Assembly (NCBI RefSeq): GCF_002723975.1
Contig: NZ_BEWO01000015.1
Location: forward strand, 1 to 64,000
Length of the DNA stretch: 64,000 nucleotides
Source: Gluconobacter japonicus
GTDB taxonomy: Bacteria; Pseudomonadota; Alphaproteobacteria; Acetobacterales; Acetobacteraceae
Reading direction: 5' to 3'
The translations under genes were made by a program, and so were the position numbers. Position 1 is the first letter of the stretch, and the number at the start of each line of letters is the position of its first letter. The notes beneath the pieces were generated by a model. It made no database searches. It worked only from the letters and a program-made list of their open reading frames with translations, and was not told where the DNA came from. This document shows positions 54,723 through 63,274 of the stretch, piece after piece.

Positions 54723-55862
54723 TCAGATGTAATGTTCACTCAGTGGTGGAAAGCCGTTGAACCCAACGGAGCAATAAGTCGAGACATAGGCTCCCGTTGC
54801 CAGAATCTCGATCCGGTCACCCGACTTCAGACTGTTGGGCAGTGGAATGCGGTTCTTCTCATAAAGAATATCCACACCATCGCAGCTTGGTCCGGCTACG
54901 ACGCAAGGGGAGCGCGAACTGTCCGTTTCGTCATGGGGGGTGCGGAACGTGTAGCGAATGGCTTCGCCTTCTGTTTCTGCAAGTCCACCAAAACGACCAA
55001 TATCCAGATAGACCCAGCGTGGATCTTTCTCGGCACCACCGCGGCGGCTGACGAGAATGACTTCGCTGGAGACCACGCCAGCCTGACCTACCATATAACG
55101 GCCTGGCTCAAGCAGAACCTCTGGCTCTCCATCCGGAAAGTGTTCGGCGAGTGCACCGCGGATAGCCGTACCGAACTCCTGCACGGACGGAATGTTTTCC
55201 CGATAATGCGTTGGGAAGCCACCGCCCAGATTGATCATCTGAAGATCGAGACCCTCCGCGCGCAGCTCATGATAAAGTGCTGCGGCTTTGGCGATGGCGT
55301 GCTGATAGGCTGCGATGCCCGTCTGCTGGCTGCCGACATGAAAGGATAGGCCGTAAGGGTGCAGGCCAAGCTTTTTCGCGCGTCGCATGAGATCGCCAGC
55401 ATGGGCGATTGTCGTGCCGAATTTACGTGAGAGAGGCCAGTCAGCACCTTCGTTTTCAACGGCCAGACGGCAGAAGACACGGGCTCCGGGCGCATTAGCG
55501 GCGATTTTCTCAAGCTCTTCCATGCTGTCCAGCACGAAGAGATCAATGCCCATCGCACGGGCCTCGCGGATCGCACTGACCTTCTTCAGCGTATTGCCGT
55601 AGGAAATGCGGTCCGCCGTTGCGCCTGCATCGAGGCACATACGGATCTCTTCTAGGGAGGCGGCGTCGAAAGAGGAACCAAGTGCGACCAAGCGCTTCAG
55701 AATATCCGGGGCCGGATTGGCCTTGATGGCGTAATAGATCTTGCCCGACGGCAGCGCGTCATGAAGAGCACGATAGTTGTTTTCTACAACATCGAGATCA
55801 ACGACGAGGCAAGGAGTTGCCGGCTGCTGCTCGGCAAGAAAACGGGTGATTTTGGGAGTCAT
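54723..55862 (-). CDS. Type III PLP decarboxylase (ornithine/diamino acid)
   Basis: 379 aa from ATG 55862, which has CTGGGA about 9 nt upstream; ATG 55871 would put that site too close. Alanine-racemase-fold PLP decarboxylase. The PLP lysine is in KIYYAIKANPAPDIL, the PLP phosphate site in INLGGGFPTHY and EPGRYMVGQAG, and the catalytic Cys in VVAGPSCDGVDILY. Length and motifs fit ornithine decarboxylase of the eukaryotic/alphaproteobacterial type, which makes putrescine; lysine or 2,4-diaminobutyrate cannot be excluded. Confidence 0.9.
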   Translation of the reverse strand: MTPKITRFLAEQQPATPCLVVDLDVVENNYRALHDALPSGKIYYAIKANPAPDILKRLVALGSSFDAASLEEIRMCLDAGATADRISYGNTLKKVSAIREARAMGIDLFVLDSMEELEKIAANAPGARVFCRLAVENEGADWPLSRKFGTTIAHAGDLMRRAKKLGLHPYGLSFHVGSQQTGIAAYQHAIAKAAALYHELRAEGLDLQMINLGGGFPTHYRENIPSVQEFGTAIRGALAEHFPDGEPEVLLEPGRYMVGQAGVVSSEVILVSRRGGAEKDPRWVYLDIGRFGGLAETEGEAIRYTFRTPHDETDSSRSPCVVAGPSCDGVDILYEKNRIPLPNSLKSGDRIEILATGAYVSTYCSVGFNGFPPLSEHYI

Positions 55863-56046
55863 GACACTCATTCCCAGAACCGGACTCGTCAGGGAAGAAT
55901 GACACCCTGCGAGTGTGTTGCGAAACGGTCGAACGGACCAGCGAATAGCGGGGACCCAAACAAGCGGGACCCGGAAGGCCAGAACGCTTGACGTCGTTGC
56001 GTAACCTCGAGAGGGCCAGTGGCACGTGCGTTGCTGCGTGACGGGG
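55863..56046 (-). promoter_or_regulatory. Long leader of the decarboxylase gene
   Basis: About 180 nt lie between the likely promoter and the decarboxylase start. A small hairpin ACACTC-GCA-GGGTGT is at 55902-55916, and an Arg-rich open frame (GTG 56025 to 55798, out of frame with and overlapping the decarboxylase start) contains LSRLRNDVKRSGLPG. Alphaproteobacterial ornithine decarboxylase genes often carry the speF RNA motif at this place; I could not confirm its consensus. Confidence 0.4.
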
Positions 56047-56075
56047 CGTATGAGACCAAAGCCTTATCGTTGCAA
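56047..56075 (-). promoter_or_regulatory. Possible promoter of the decarboxylase gene
   Basis: On the minus strand TTGCAA (56070-56075) and CATACG (56047-56052) are separated by 17 nt, a plausible -35/-10 pair. Confidence 0.35.
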
Positions 56076-56242
56076 GGGGTATTTTTGCATTATCTGCATT
56101 TAGGAAATAATGATGGCTGCGAAATCAGGGCAAATTCGGAACGTAGAAGGCTATTTCTGCGTATGAGCAGGGCTGATCTTTAAGTTTGAAGAGCAGCTCA
56201 CTTTACAGTCTGCCCATAACAGGAACTGCCGAGGACCCCTGC

Positions 56243-57364
56243 GTGAGCCTATTCCCCGATTCTGCATCATCTTCGGAACCTGACCGGAAAACAATCCAGA
56301 ACGATATGGAGCGTGTCAGACAACTGACGCCGGAGCCGGATGAGGAGGATATTCGTCAGGCTCGCAAACTTGGGCCAGATGCGCCGGGAACCGGAGCTGC
56401 GTCTCCTCTCGCTATGCCAAAAGCGGGCTGGAAGATTGTCTTTCGCCAGGTCTTTTCTGAAGTGGGGTCTTCCCAGACCTCCCTGTCAGCAGCAGGCTGC
56501 GCTTTTTACGCGACGTTGTCGCTTTTCCCGGCCATCTCCAGTCTGATTTCGCTTTATGGGTTGGCGTTTGACCTTCAGACTGTTGAGCCACAGCTTGAAG
56601 TGTTGCGTCATCTGCTGCCACCAACGGCTTATTCGTTGATTGGGAACCGCATTCATGAACTGGTTTCTCAGCCGCATACCTCTCTGACGATAGGACTGAT
56701 TTTTTCCCTGTCTGTGGCGCTCTGGTCTGCGTCGGCCAGTACAAAGTCGATTCTGTCTGCTCTGAACATGGCTTATAATGCGACCGAGACCCGGAGTTTC
56801 CTGCGCTTTCAGGCAACAGCACTGGCGACGACATTCATGGCTGTGTTTGGCGCAGCGCTTACACTGGCTCTGATGGTTGCGGCTCCTGCGCTTGTTGATT
56901 ATCTGCCGCGCATTTTGGGTTTCCGGAAACCACCACCACCCTTTGACCTGCTGGTTTCCTATGGGGCACCGCTGGTGGTGCATACGCTCGCGCCGCTTCT
57001 GATGTTGCTGTTCGTGTTTGTGGCTGTGACGATGCTCTACCGTTTTGCACCGTGTCGTGATGCTGTGAAATGGCGTTGGATCGTGCCCGGTTCTGCGATT
57101 GCGACAGTCCTGTGGGTTCTGCTATCCCTCGGATTTTCTTGGTATGTCGCACATTTTGCGAGTTATGGCGCAACGTACGGACCCTTGGGTGCCGTCGCCG
57201 CCATCATGATGTGGTTTTTCGTGAGTGCGTATGTTGTGCTGTTCGGTGCGGAACTGAATGCCGGGCTTGAAGAGCGTGCTCGGGGGGCACACCCGCGAAT
57301 TGCCGGGCTACCCCAGCCTGACCCACTGGTCGCTGAGGCTGTTACCGCAGAACATTCACCCTGA
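56243..57364 (+). CDS. YihY/BrkB-family membrane protein
   Basis: 373 aa from GTG 56243 (GAGGA 7 nt upstream); TTG 56186 or ATG 56306 are alternatives. A charged N-terminal tail of about 75 residues precedes six membrane helices. Family features: LSAAGCAFYATLSLFPAISS, ALWSASASTKSILSALNMAY, and FASYGATYGPLGAVAAIMMW. Once called ribonuclease BN, the family is now regarded as membrane proteins of unknown function. The stop codon lies in a terminator stem. Confidence 0.9.
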   Translation: MSLFPDSASSSEPDRKTIQNDMERVRQLTPEPDEEDIRQARKLGPDAPGTGAASPLAMPKAGWKIVFRQVFSEVGSSQTSLSAAGCAFYATLSLFPAISSLISLYGLAFDLQTVEPQLEVLRHLLPPTAYSLIGNRIHELVSQPHTSLTIGLIFSLSVALWSASASTKSILSALNMAYNATETRSFLRFQATALATTFMAVFGAALTLALMVAAPALVDYLPRILGFRKPPPPFDLLVSYGAPLVVHTLAPLLMLLFVFVAVTMLYRFAPCRDAVKWRWIVPGSAIATVLWVLLSLGFSWYVAHFASYGATYGPLGAVAAIMMWFFVSAYVVLFGAELNAGLEERARGAHPRIAGLPQPDPLVAEAVTAEHSP

Positions 57365-57380
57365 TCGTTTCAGGGTGAAT
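57354..57380. terminator. Terminator hairpin overlapping the YihY stop codon
   Basis: An 11-bp perfect stem (ATTCACCCTGA at 57354-57364, TCAGGGTGAAT at 57370-57380) with a 5-nt loop includes the TGA stop of the yihY-like gene (57362-57364) and precedes the convergent rlpA end at 57395. T runs are weak. Confidence 0.7.
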
Positions 57381-57394
57381 ATTTCTCTCCTCGC

Positions 57395-58012
57395 TTAAGG
57401 TTGGCGAGAAGCTTTTCCTGAAGATGTCTGACCCGAAGCAGCCTGAATGGCTTCTTCGCTGGTGTCATGCGATTCGGCTTCGGCCACTTCGCTTGCGGCA
57501 TCCGTTGCAGGCTGGTTGGCAACCTGAGCAATCGTCACATGCGCGGTGCCGCTGTGCAGCATACCGATCCGTTCGGCTGCAGCATGGGACAGATCAATGA
57601 TTCGGCTGTTGAAAGGCCCGCGATCGTTGACTGTAACAATCACTGAGCGGCCTGTATCCTGAGATGTGACAAGAAGCTTCGTGCCAATCGGCAGCGAGGG
57701 ATGGGCTGCCGTCATGTCATTGGTATTGAAAACCGCACCACTGCTGGTGCGGTGCCCATGGAAATGGCGTCCATACCAGCTTGCAACACCATGCTGTGTC
57801 CAGGAGGCAGCTTTGTGCGCCCTGTTTGCCAGCGCAGTCCGAACCGAATCTGCCCAGCTTGTTCTGACTGTTCCTGCTGAACCATCCGGAGACTCGTCAG
57901 CCGCATGGGCGATCGAGGCGCCGCTCATTCCTGCCAGGGCGACAGCAAATGTCATGCCGCGCAGAGGAACCAGACGTAGGGACGGACGTAGGGCAGACAG
58001 GACAAATTGCAC
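57395..58012 (-). CDS. rlpA: RlpA-family septal ring lytic transglycosylase-like protein
   Basis: About 205 aa from GTG 58012, chosen because it opens a signal peptide (VLSALRPSLRLVPLRGMTFA, ending GASIAHA). Longer starts up to 58135 would come close to aroQ on the other strand and hide the signal. The double-psi beta barrel has GVASWYGRHFHGHRTSSG, DMTAAHPSLPIGTKLLV and VTVNDRGPFNSRIIDLS. It is exported and probably acts on naked glycan at the septum. No SPOR domain is present. The C-terminal tail is Ala/Ser/Glu-rich. Confidence 0.85.
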   Translation of the reverse strand: MQFVLSALRPSLRLVPLRGMTFAVALAGMSGASIAHAADESPDGSAGTVRTSWADSVRTALANRAHKAASWTQHGVASWYGRHFHGHRTSSGAVFNTNDMTAAHPSLPIGTKLLVTSQDTGRSVIVTVNDRGPFNSRIIDLSHAAAERIGMLHSGTAHVTIAQVANQPATDAASEVAEAESHDTSEEAIQAASGQTSSGKASRQP

Positions 58013-58166
58013 TAGACTGGTATCTTCTCCAGTTGACGAAAGCGGGCTCGAACCATGCTCGATAGCATAAAACCGAGGCCCTGTCCCCCTTTGAACCCTG
58101 CGAAGACGGCAGGAATAGGGCGATGACGCTTTCATGACGGCTCCGAAAGTGCTATCGCGCGGCCAG

Positions 58167-58616
58167 ATGAAACGTCCTCTCATAGCCGTTCTCAACGGCC
58201 CGAACCTCAACATGCTGGGTCTTCGCCAGCCTGGAATCTACGGTCACGCTACGCTCGACGATGTTGAGCAGGTGTGCATTCAAGCTGCCGAACGCCTGGA
58301 TGTTGCCATTGATTTCCGCCAGACGAACGGGGAGGGGGAACTCGTGTCCTGGGTGCAGGAATGTCGCGGCCGTGCTGATGGAATCGTGATTAATCCTGCT
58401 GCCTATGGGCATACCTCGATTGCTCTGCTTGATGCGCTTCTTGCCGTCGAGCTGCCAATCGTTGAAGTTCACATCTCGAATATTCACCGCAGGGAGCCAT
58501 TCCGGCATCATACCTACGTCTCGCAGGCCGCCATCGGTGTGATCTGCGGCCTCGGCGTCAGGGGATACGCGCATGCGCTTCAGGCAATAACCGACATGAT
58601 CGAAGACGAAGGATGA
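58167..58616 (+). CDS. aroQ: AroQ, type II 3-dehydroquinate dehydratase
   Basis: 149 aa from ATG 58167 (MKRPLIAVLNGPNLNML); a longer frame from 58134 is rejected. Third step of the shikimate pathway. Active-site elements are NGPNLNMLGLRQPGIYG with the catalytic Tyr, RQTNGEGELVSWVQE, INPAAYGHTSIALLDAL and EVHISNIHRREPFRHHTY. Coupled to accB by ATGA overlap, the common aroQ-accB-accC order. Confidence 0.97.
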   Translation: MKRPLIAVLNGPNLNMLGLRQPGIYGHATLDDVEQVCIQAAERLDVAIDFRQTNGEGELVSWVQECRGRADGIVINPAAYGHTSIALLDALLAVELPIVEVHISNIHRREPFRHHTYVSQAAIGVICGLGVRGYAHALQAITDMIEDEG

Positions 58617-59068
58617 GCCGTATGCTCGTGGACAAGGATGCCATTCGGGCATTGGCCGATATTCTGACGGAAACCGGCCTGACCGAAATCGAGATCTCTG
58701 AAGCGGATAGCCGCATCCGCGTGGCGCGCAATGTCAACGTGGTTCAGGCTGCTGCTCCGGCTGTGGCTGCCGCGGCTCCTGCTGTCGCTGCGGCAGCTCC
58801 CGTTGCTGCTGCTCCGGCTGATCTGGCCAAGCATCCGGGTGTTGTCCCCAGCCCGATGGTGGGCGTGGCTTACCTGACGCCGGACCCCTCTTCCCCGCCG
58901 TTTGCGCAGGAAGGCCAGCCGGTCACTGCCGGTCAGACCATCATGCTGATCGAAGCCATGAAGACTTTCAACCAGATCAAGGCTCCCCGCGCTGGCACAC
59001 TGACGAAGTTCCTCGTCGAGTCCGGCAGCCCGGTTGAGTTCGGTGAGCCGCTGGCGATTATTGAGTAA
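58613..59068 (+). CDS. accB: AccB, biotin carboxyl carrier protein
   Basis: 151 aa. N-terminal region [20 protein letters not shown], an Ala/Pro-rich mobile linker (about 45-75), and the biotinyl domain with the acceptor Lys in [15 protein letters not shown]. It carries carboxyl groups in acetyl-CoA carboxylase. The stop overlaps the accC ATG by one base (TAATG). Confidence 0.97.
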   Translation: MSRMLVDKDAIRALADILTETGLTEIEISEADSRIRVARNVNVVQAAAPAVAAAAPAVAAAAPVAAAPADLAKHPGVVPSPMVGVAYLTPDPSSPPFAQEGQPVTAGQTIMLIEAMKTFNQIKAPRAGTLTKFLVESGSPVEFGEPLAIIE

Positions 59069-60417
59069 TGTTTTCCAAAATCCTCATTGCCAATCGTGGT
59101 GAGATCGCGCTGCGTATCCAGCGCGCCTGCCGAGAGATGGGCATCAAAACCGTAGCGGTTCATTCCACGGCCGACGCCGACGCCATGCATGTGCGTCTGG
59201 CGGATGAAGCTGTCTGCATTGGGCCGCCAAGCTCCCGTGATTCCTACCTCAATGTTGCTGCCATTCTTTCGGCGGCTACGATCACGGGTGCGGAAGCCAT
59301 TCATCCGGGCTACGGCTTCCTGTCCGAGAATGCCGAGTTTGCCGAAACGGTTGAAGAGCATGGTCTGGCCTTTATCGGCCCGACGGCGCAGCACATTCGG
59401 ATGATGGGTGACAAGATCACGGCCAAGACGACCATGCGTGAGCTTGGCGTGCCGCTGGTTCCGGGGTCTGATGGTGCTCTGCCGGATCTGCAGTCTGCTC
59501 GTGAAGTGGCTGAGCGCGTCGGGTATCCTGTGCTGATCAAGGCCGCTGCTGGCGGTGGTGGTCGTGGCATGAAGGTGGCCAAGACGGCGGACGAGATCGA
59601 GGAAGCCTGGACCGTTGCCCGGACTGAAGCGCGTGCGGCGTTCGGGAATGACGAAGTCTATCTCGAGAAGTATCTCAACCGTCCGCGTCATATCGAGCTT
59701 CAGATCCTTGGCGATGCCCATGGCAACGTGGTCCATTTCGGCGAGCGTGACTGCTCCCTGCAGCGTCGTCACCAGAAGCTGCTCGAAGAAGCTGGCTCTC
59801 CGGCTCTGACGGATGCCGAGCGTGAAGAAATCGGCCGCACCTCGACCGAGGCTCTGGCACGCATGGGCTACCGGAATGCTGGTACTCTTGAGTTCCTGTA
59901 TCAGGACGGCCAGTTCTGCTTCATCGAGATGAATACCCGCCTTCAGGTGGAACATCCGGTGACGGAAATGGTGTGCAGCGTCGATCTGGTCCGTGAGCAG
60001 ATCCGGATCGCGGCTGGCGAGAAGCTTGGCTACACGCAGAAGGACATCAAGATGTCCGGCCATGCTATCGAGTGCCGTATAAACGCCGAGAACCCGGAAA
60101 CCTTTGCGCCCAGCCCTGGCACGGTCAATGTCTTCCATGCTCCGGGTGGTTTGGGTGTACGAATGGACAGCGCTCTTTACGCTGGCTACCGCATCCCGCC
60201 GTATTACGACAGCATGATTGCCAAGCTGATCGTTCATGCCCCGACCCGTCAGGAAGCCATCGCCCGCATGCAGCGCGCGCTGGACGAATGTGTGGTTGAC
60301 GGTGTGCAGACGGTGATCCCGCTGCATCGCAAGATCCTGGCTGATCCGTCTTTCCAGAAGGGTGACTACACCATTCACTGGCTGGAAAATTTCGTCGCTG
60401 AGCAGACGAAGTCCTGA
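59068..60417 (+). CDS. accC: AccC, biotin carboxylase
   Basis: 449 aa ATP-grasp enzyme that carboxylates biotin on AccB, the first half of acetyl-CoA carboxylase. Motifs: [76 protein letters not shown] and the C-terminal [13 protein letters not shown]. Follows accB directly. Confidence 0.98.
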   Translation: MFSKILIANRGEIALRIQRACREMGIKTVAVHSTADADAMHVRLADEAVCIGPPSSRDSYLNVAAILSAATITGAEAIHPGYGFLSENAEFAETVEEHGLAFIGPTAQHIRMMGDKITAKTTMRELGVPLVPGSDGALPDLQSAREVAERVGYPVLIKAAAGGGGRGMKVAKTADEIEEAWTVARTEARAAFGNDEVYLEKYLNRPRHIELQILGDAHGNVVHFGERDCSLQRRHQKLLEEAGSPALTDAEREEIGRTSTEALARMGYRNAGTLEFLYQDGQFCFIEMNTRLQVEHPVTEMVCSVDLVREQIRIAAGEKLGYTQKDIKMSGHAIECRINAENPETFAPSPGTVNVFHAPGGLGVRMDSALYAGYRIPPYYDSMIAKLIVHAPTRQEAIARMQRALDECVVDGVQTVIPLHRKILADPSFQKGDYTIHWLENFVAEQTKS

Positions 60418-60427
60418 TCTGGAGACC

Positions 60428-61003
60428 ATGGCGATGAGTTGCGCAGAAACTGTCTTTCTGGATGTTCAGGTCGGACACGTCCCGCAGGTTGTTTCTGCGC
60501 TCTCTGGTCTTGAAGAGACCGGAGCGTGGGTGACGGAGATCGGTCGGCTTAACCGGATCACACTGTTCCGGACGGCTGGAACCTATGCTGAACTTCTGGA
60601 AGGACGCCCGGAGTTACTGGCGTCTCTTCCGCATGAGCATCTGGTTCGGGTTGAAGTGACGTCCTGGCGCGTGATTACACCTGTCGCCGAGCCGGGAACT
60701 TATGGTGCTGTCTATGAATGGCGCTGCTATGAAGCTACACCTGATGGTATGGCAGATCTGGAAGAGCGTTTTCTGGCTGCCGTCCCCGAACGGACCGAGC
60801 TTTCGTCGTTGACGTGCACGTTGGTCTCGCTTGAAGGGGCCCCGCGTTTTGCCCATTTGTGGCCTTATGCCGATCTGAACCAGCGTGCTGAAGTTCGCGC
60901 GGCTGCAGTTGCAAAAGGGACGTGGCCGCCCAAGGTTGCGCCTTTTCTGACGCAGATGGACAATGAAATTCTTGTCCCGCTTCCAGGATCGGCTTGGCGT
61001 TAA
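60428..61003 (+). CDS. NIPSNAP-family protein
   Basis: 191 aa from ATG 60428 (TGGAG 5 nt upstream). Two ferredoxin-like halves: ETVFLDVQVGHVPQVVSAL (about 5-90), then YGAVYEWRCYEATPDGMADL and LWPYADLNQRAEVRAAAV, which are typical of NIPSNAP proteins. Function unknown. It directly follows accC; in many alphaproteobacteria aat (leucyl/phenylalanyl-tRNA transferase) is found in this place. Confidence 0.82.
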   Translation: MAMSCAETVFLDVQVGHVPQVVSALSGLEETGAWVTEIGRLNRITLFRTAGTYAELLEGRPELLASLPHEHLVRVEVTSWRVITPVAEPGTYGAVYEWRCYEATPDGMADLEERFLAAVPERTELSSLTCTLVSLEGAPRFAHLWPYADLNQRAEVRAAAVAKGTWPPKVAPFLTQMDNEILVPLPGSAWR

Positions 61004-61022
61004 GGTTCACGCTGATTTAGGG

Positions 61023-61059
61023 AAAAACCGGGTCGCAGGAATGCGGGCCGGTTTTTTTT
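61023..61059 (+). terminator. Terminator after the aroQ-acc operon
   Basis: Outer stem AAAAACCGG (61023-61031) with CCGGTTTTT (61048-61056), an inner CGCA/TGCG stem around GGAA, then more T to 61059. It also separates the convergent exporter gene ending at 61068. Confidence 0.92.
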
Positions 61060-61067
61060 ATGCTTCA

Positions 61068-63263
61068 CTAAGTTGCGGGCTGTGTCCATTGAGCATACTG
61101 GCCTAGCCCGACAAATTTGGACGTTGCAGATTGTGCGTCACTCACGGGACTATGGCTTTCCCGTTCGATCTTCAGACCCTCTGCTGTGAGGCAGAACACA
61201 ATATCTGCGTGGGCGATGGTTGCGGGGCGATGTGCAACCATAATCCGTGTCGTGTTGAGCTGTCGCAGTGCCTTGGCTACTTTTGCTTCGGTGGCTTCGT
61301 CCAGATGGCTGGTTGCTTCGTCAAGGAAAAGGATCTGTGGTGCGCGATAAAGTGCGCGAGCGAGAAGGACACGCTGCTTCTGACCACCAGAGAGGCTGGA
61401 TCCCATATCGCCTACAAGGGACTCATATCGCATGGGCATGCGCTGGATATCCTCATGGATAGCGGCCCGTTTGGCACAGGTTTCGATCAGTGTCTGATCA
61501 GGGCTTTCCGAGAACCCGCAGATATTGTCTCCGATTGAGCCGGAAAACAGGCCATCGTCCTGAAGTACGCCGGCAATCTGGGAACGGTAGCCATCCAGTG
61601 TGAGATTGCGGATCTCCGAGCCGTCCATGAAGATTTCTCCCTCACTGGGCTCCTGTAAGCCCATGAGAGTTTTCAGAAGCGTCGTCTTGCCGCAGCCGGA
61701 AGGCCCCACAATGGCTACGCTCTGTCCGGCAGGAATATCGAAGGACAGGTTTCGGAAAATCCAGGGTCCGTCAGGGCTGTAGCGTACGGAGAGATTGCGG
61801 ACTGCCAGAGTACCGCGGCCTGTCTCATGAGACGATGGCGAAGGCAGAGGGATGCCTTGAGGTTCGGGATCGCTCATGACGATATCCGAGAGACGATCCG
61901 TCTGGATGCTCAGCATCCGGAACTTGAAGCCGGTATTGATAAGGCTGCTGATCCGGCCTGCAAACTGGTCCTTGTAGGACAGGAATGCCACAAGCATACC
62001 GACGGACATATGCCCGCGCATGACCATATTGGCTCCGAGAACCAGCATGATCAGGCGGTCCGCACCGAAGATCATATCGGCGAGGCGGCCAAAAATCAGA
62101 TCGAAGCGCTGTAGCCGTAGATGAATGTTCATCGAATCAATGACGCTGTTTAGCCACGCGGTCTGGCGGCGCTCCCGGAGGTTCAGGAGCTTGACGGTGG
62201 CCATGTTGCGCAGCGTTTCGATGAAATGCGTCTGGCTTTTTGCATCCTGTACGACGGCTTCTTCCGATGCGCGGCGATAGGTGCCGTAGGTCGTCAGGCG
62301 TAGAAGGATGTCCAGCCCCATGGCGATACAGGCAATGACGCCGAGCCAGCCTCCATAAAGGAACAGCATCACGCCCATCCCGACAGCCATGATACCGTCC
62401 AGAATGGTCTGCACGAGATCGGTGGTCAGCGTGTGCTGAATGGCGGATAGCGCCCCGAAACGGGAAATGACGTCTCCGATGTGACGGCGTGCAAAATAGT
62501 CCAGTGGCAGGCGTGTCAGATGCTCGAAAAGCGAGCTGTTCCATTTCAGGGAGACGCGACTGCCAAACATGACGACTGCCCAGCTTCGAACGCTGGCTAC
62601 CAGCATTTGAAGCAGGAGGAGTATGATCATGGCGCAGGCGACGGTCGTAAGAAGATCGTGGTCGCCTGTGACAAGCACTTCATCAATGATGATCTGACTG
62701 ACCATCGGTGAAAACAGGGCGATAACTTCCAAGCCTAAGGAGAGCGCAAAAAGGTAGGCAAGCGCAGGTTTGAGGCCTGAAACATGGCGGAACATGTCCC
62801 TTAGTCGTAGGGTTTTGCGTTCATCTTTTCGCTCAAAACGTTCAGTCGGTGTGACTTCCAGCGCGACACCAGTGAATTCCCGTGACAATTCCTCCGAACC
62901 GATTTCGCGCCGACCTATGGCAGGGTCATGAATAATGACTGTTTGTTTTCGCTGCTCGGTTAAAACCACAAAGTGGTTCATGCCCCAGTGCAGGATGCAT
63001 GGTAATATCAGCTTGTTGAGGTCTTCAATTTCCAGTCTGACAGCGCGGGCGTTGAGGCCTACACGACCTGCAACCCCTACGATTTCCCGCAGCGTGGTTC
63101 CTTGAGACGATGTTCCCTGCTGTCGACGGAAAGTAGCAATATCGATGGGGTGACCATGATACCCCATGACCATGGCGAGGCAGGCAAGGCCGCACTCCGC
63201 AGCTTCGGACTGAAGAACGACTGGGACATGGCGGCCAAAGCCGAACTGGAGATCACGTAGCAT
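61068..63263 (-). CDS. C39-peptidase ABC exporter (bacteriocin/RTX type)
   Basis: 731 aa with three domains. The N-terminal C39 peptidase (1 to about 135) has catalytic Cys24 in QSEAAECGLACLAMVMG, His in HWGMNHFVVL and Asp in IIHDPAIGR, so it should be active and cut double-glycine-type leaders. Six membrane helices (about 165-450) follow, then the ATPase with Walker A GPSGCGKTTLLKTL, signature LSGGQKQRVLLARAL and Walker B ILFLDEATSHLD. It would export a peptide or RTX-type protein together with the HlyD-like protein encoded just upstream. No cargo with a GG leader was seen in the window. Confidence 0.93.
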   Translation of the reverse strand: MLRDLQFGFGRHVPVVLQSEAAECGLACLAMVMGYHGHPIDIATFRRQQGTSSQGTTLREIVGVAGRVGLNARAVRLEIEDLNKLILPCILHWGMNHFVVLTEQRKQTVIIHDPAIGRREIGSEELSREFTGVALEVTPTERFERKDERKTLRLRDMFRHVSGLKPALAYLFALSLGLEVIALFSPMVSQIIIDEVLVTGDHDLLTTVACAMIILLLLQMLVASVRSWAVVMFGSRVSLKWNSSLFEHLTRLPLDYFARRHIGDVISRFGALSAIQHTLTTDLVQTILDGIMAVGMGVMLFLYGGWLGVIACIAMGLDILLRLTTYGTYRRASEEAVVQDAKSQTHFIETLRNMATVKLLNLRERRQTAWLNSVIDSMNIHLRLQRFDLIFGRLADMIFGADRLIMLVLGANMVMRGHMSVGMLVAFLSYKDQFAGRISSLINTGFKFRMLSIQTDRLSDIVMSDPEPQGIPLPSPSSHETGRGTLAVRNLSVRYSPDGPWIFRNLSFDIPAGQSVAIVGPSGCGKTTLLKTLMGLQEPSEGEIFMDGSEIRNLTLDGYRSQIAGVLQDDGLFSGSIGDNICGFSESPDQTLIETCAKRAAIHEDIQRMPMRYESLVGDMGSSLSGGQKQRVLLARALYRAPQILFLDEATSHLDEATEAKVAKALRQLNTTRIMVAHRPATIAHADIVFCLTAEGLKIERESHSPVSDAQSATSKFVGLGQYAQWTQPAT

Positions 63264-63274
63264 CCGGGTTCCCC

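Noticed and set aside
58933-60429. 498-codon minus-strand frame opposite accC
   Set aside because: Complete antisense of accC; the length reflects codon bias only.
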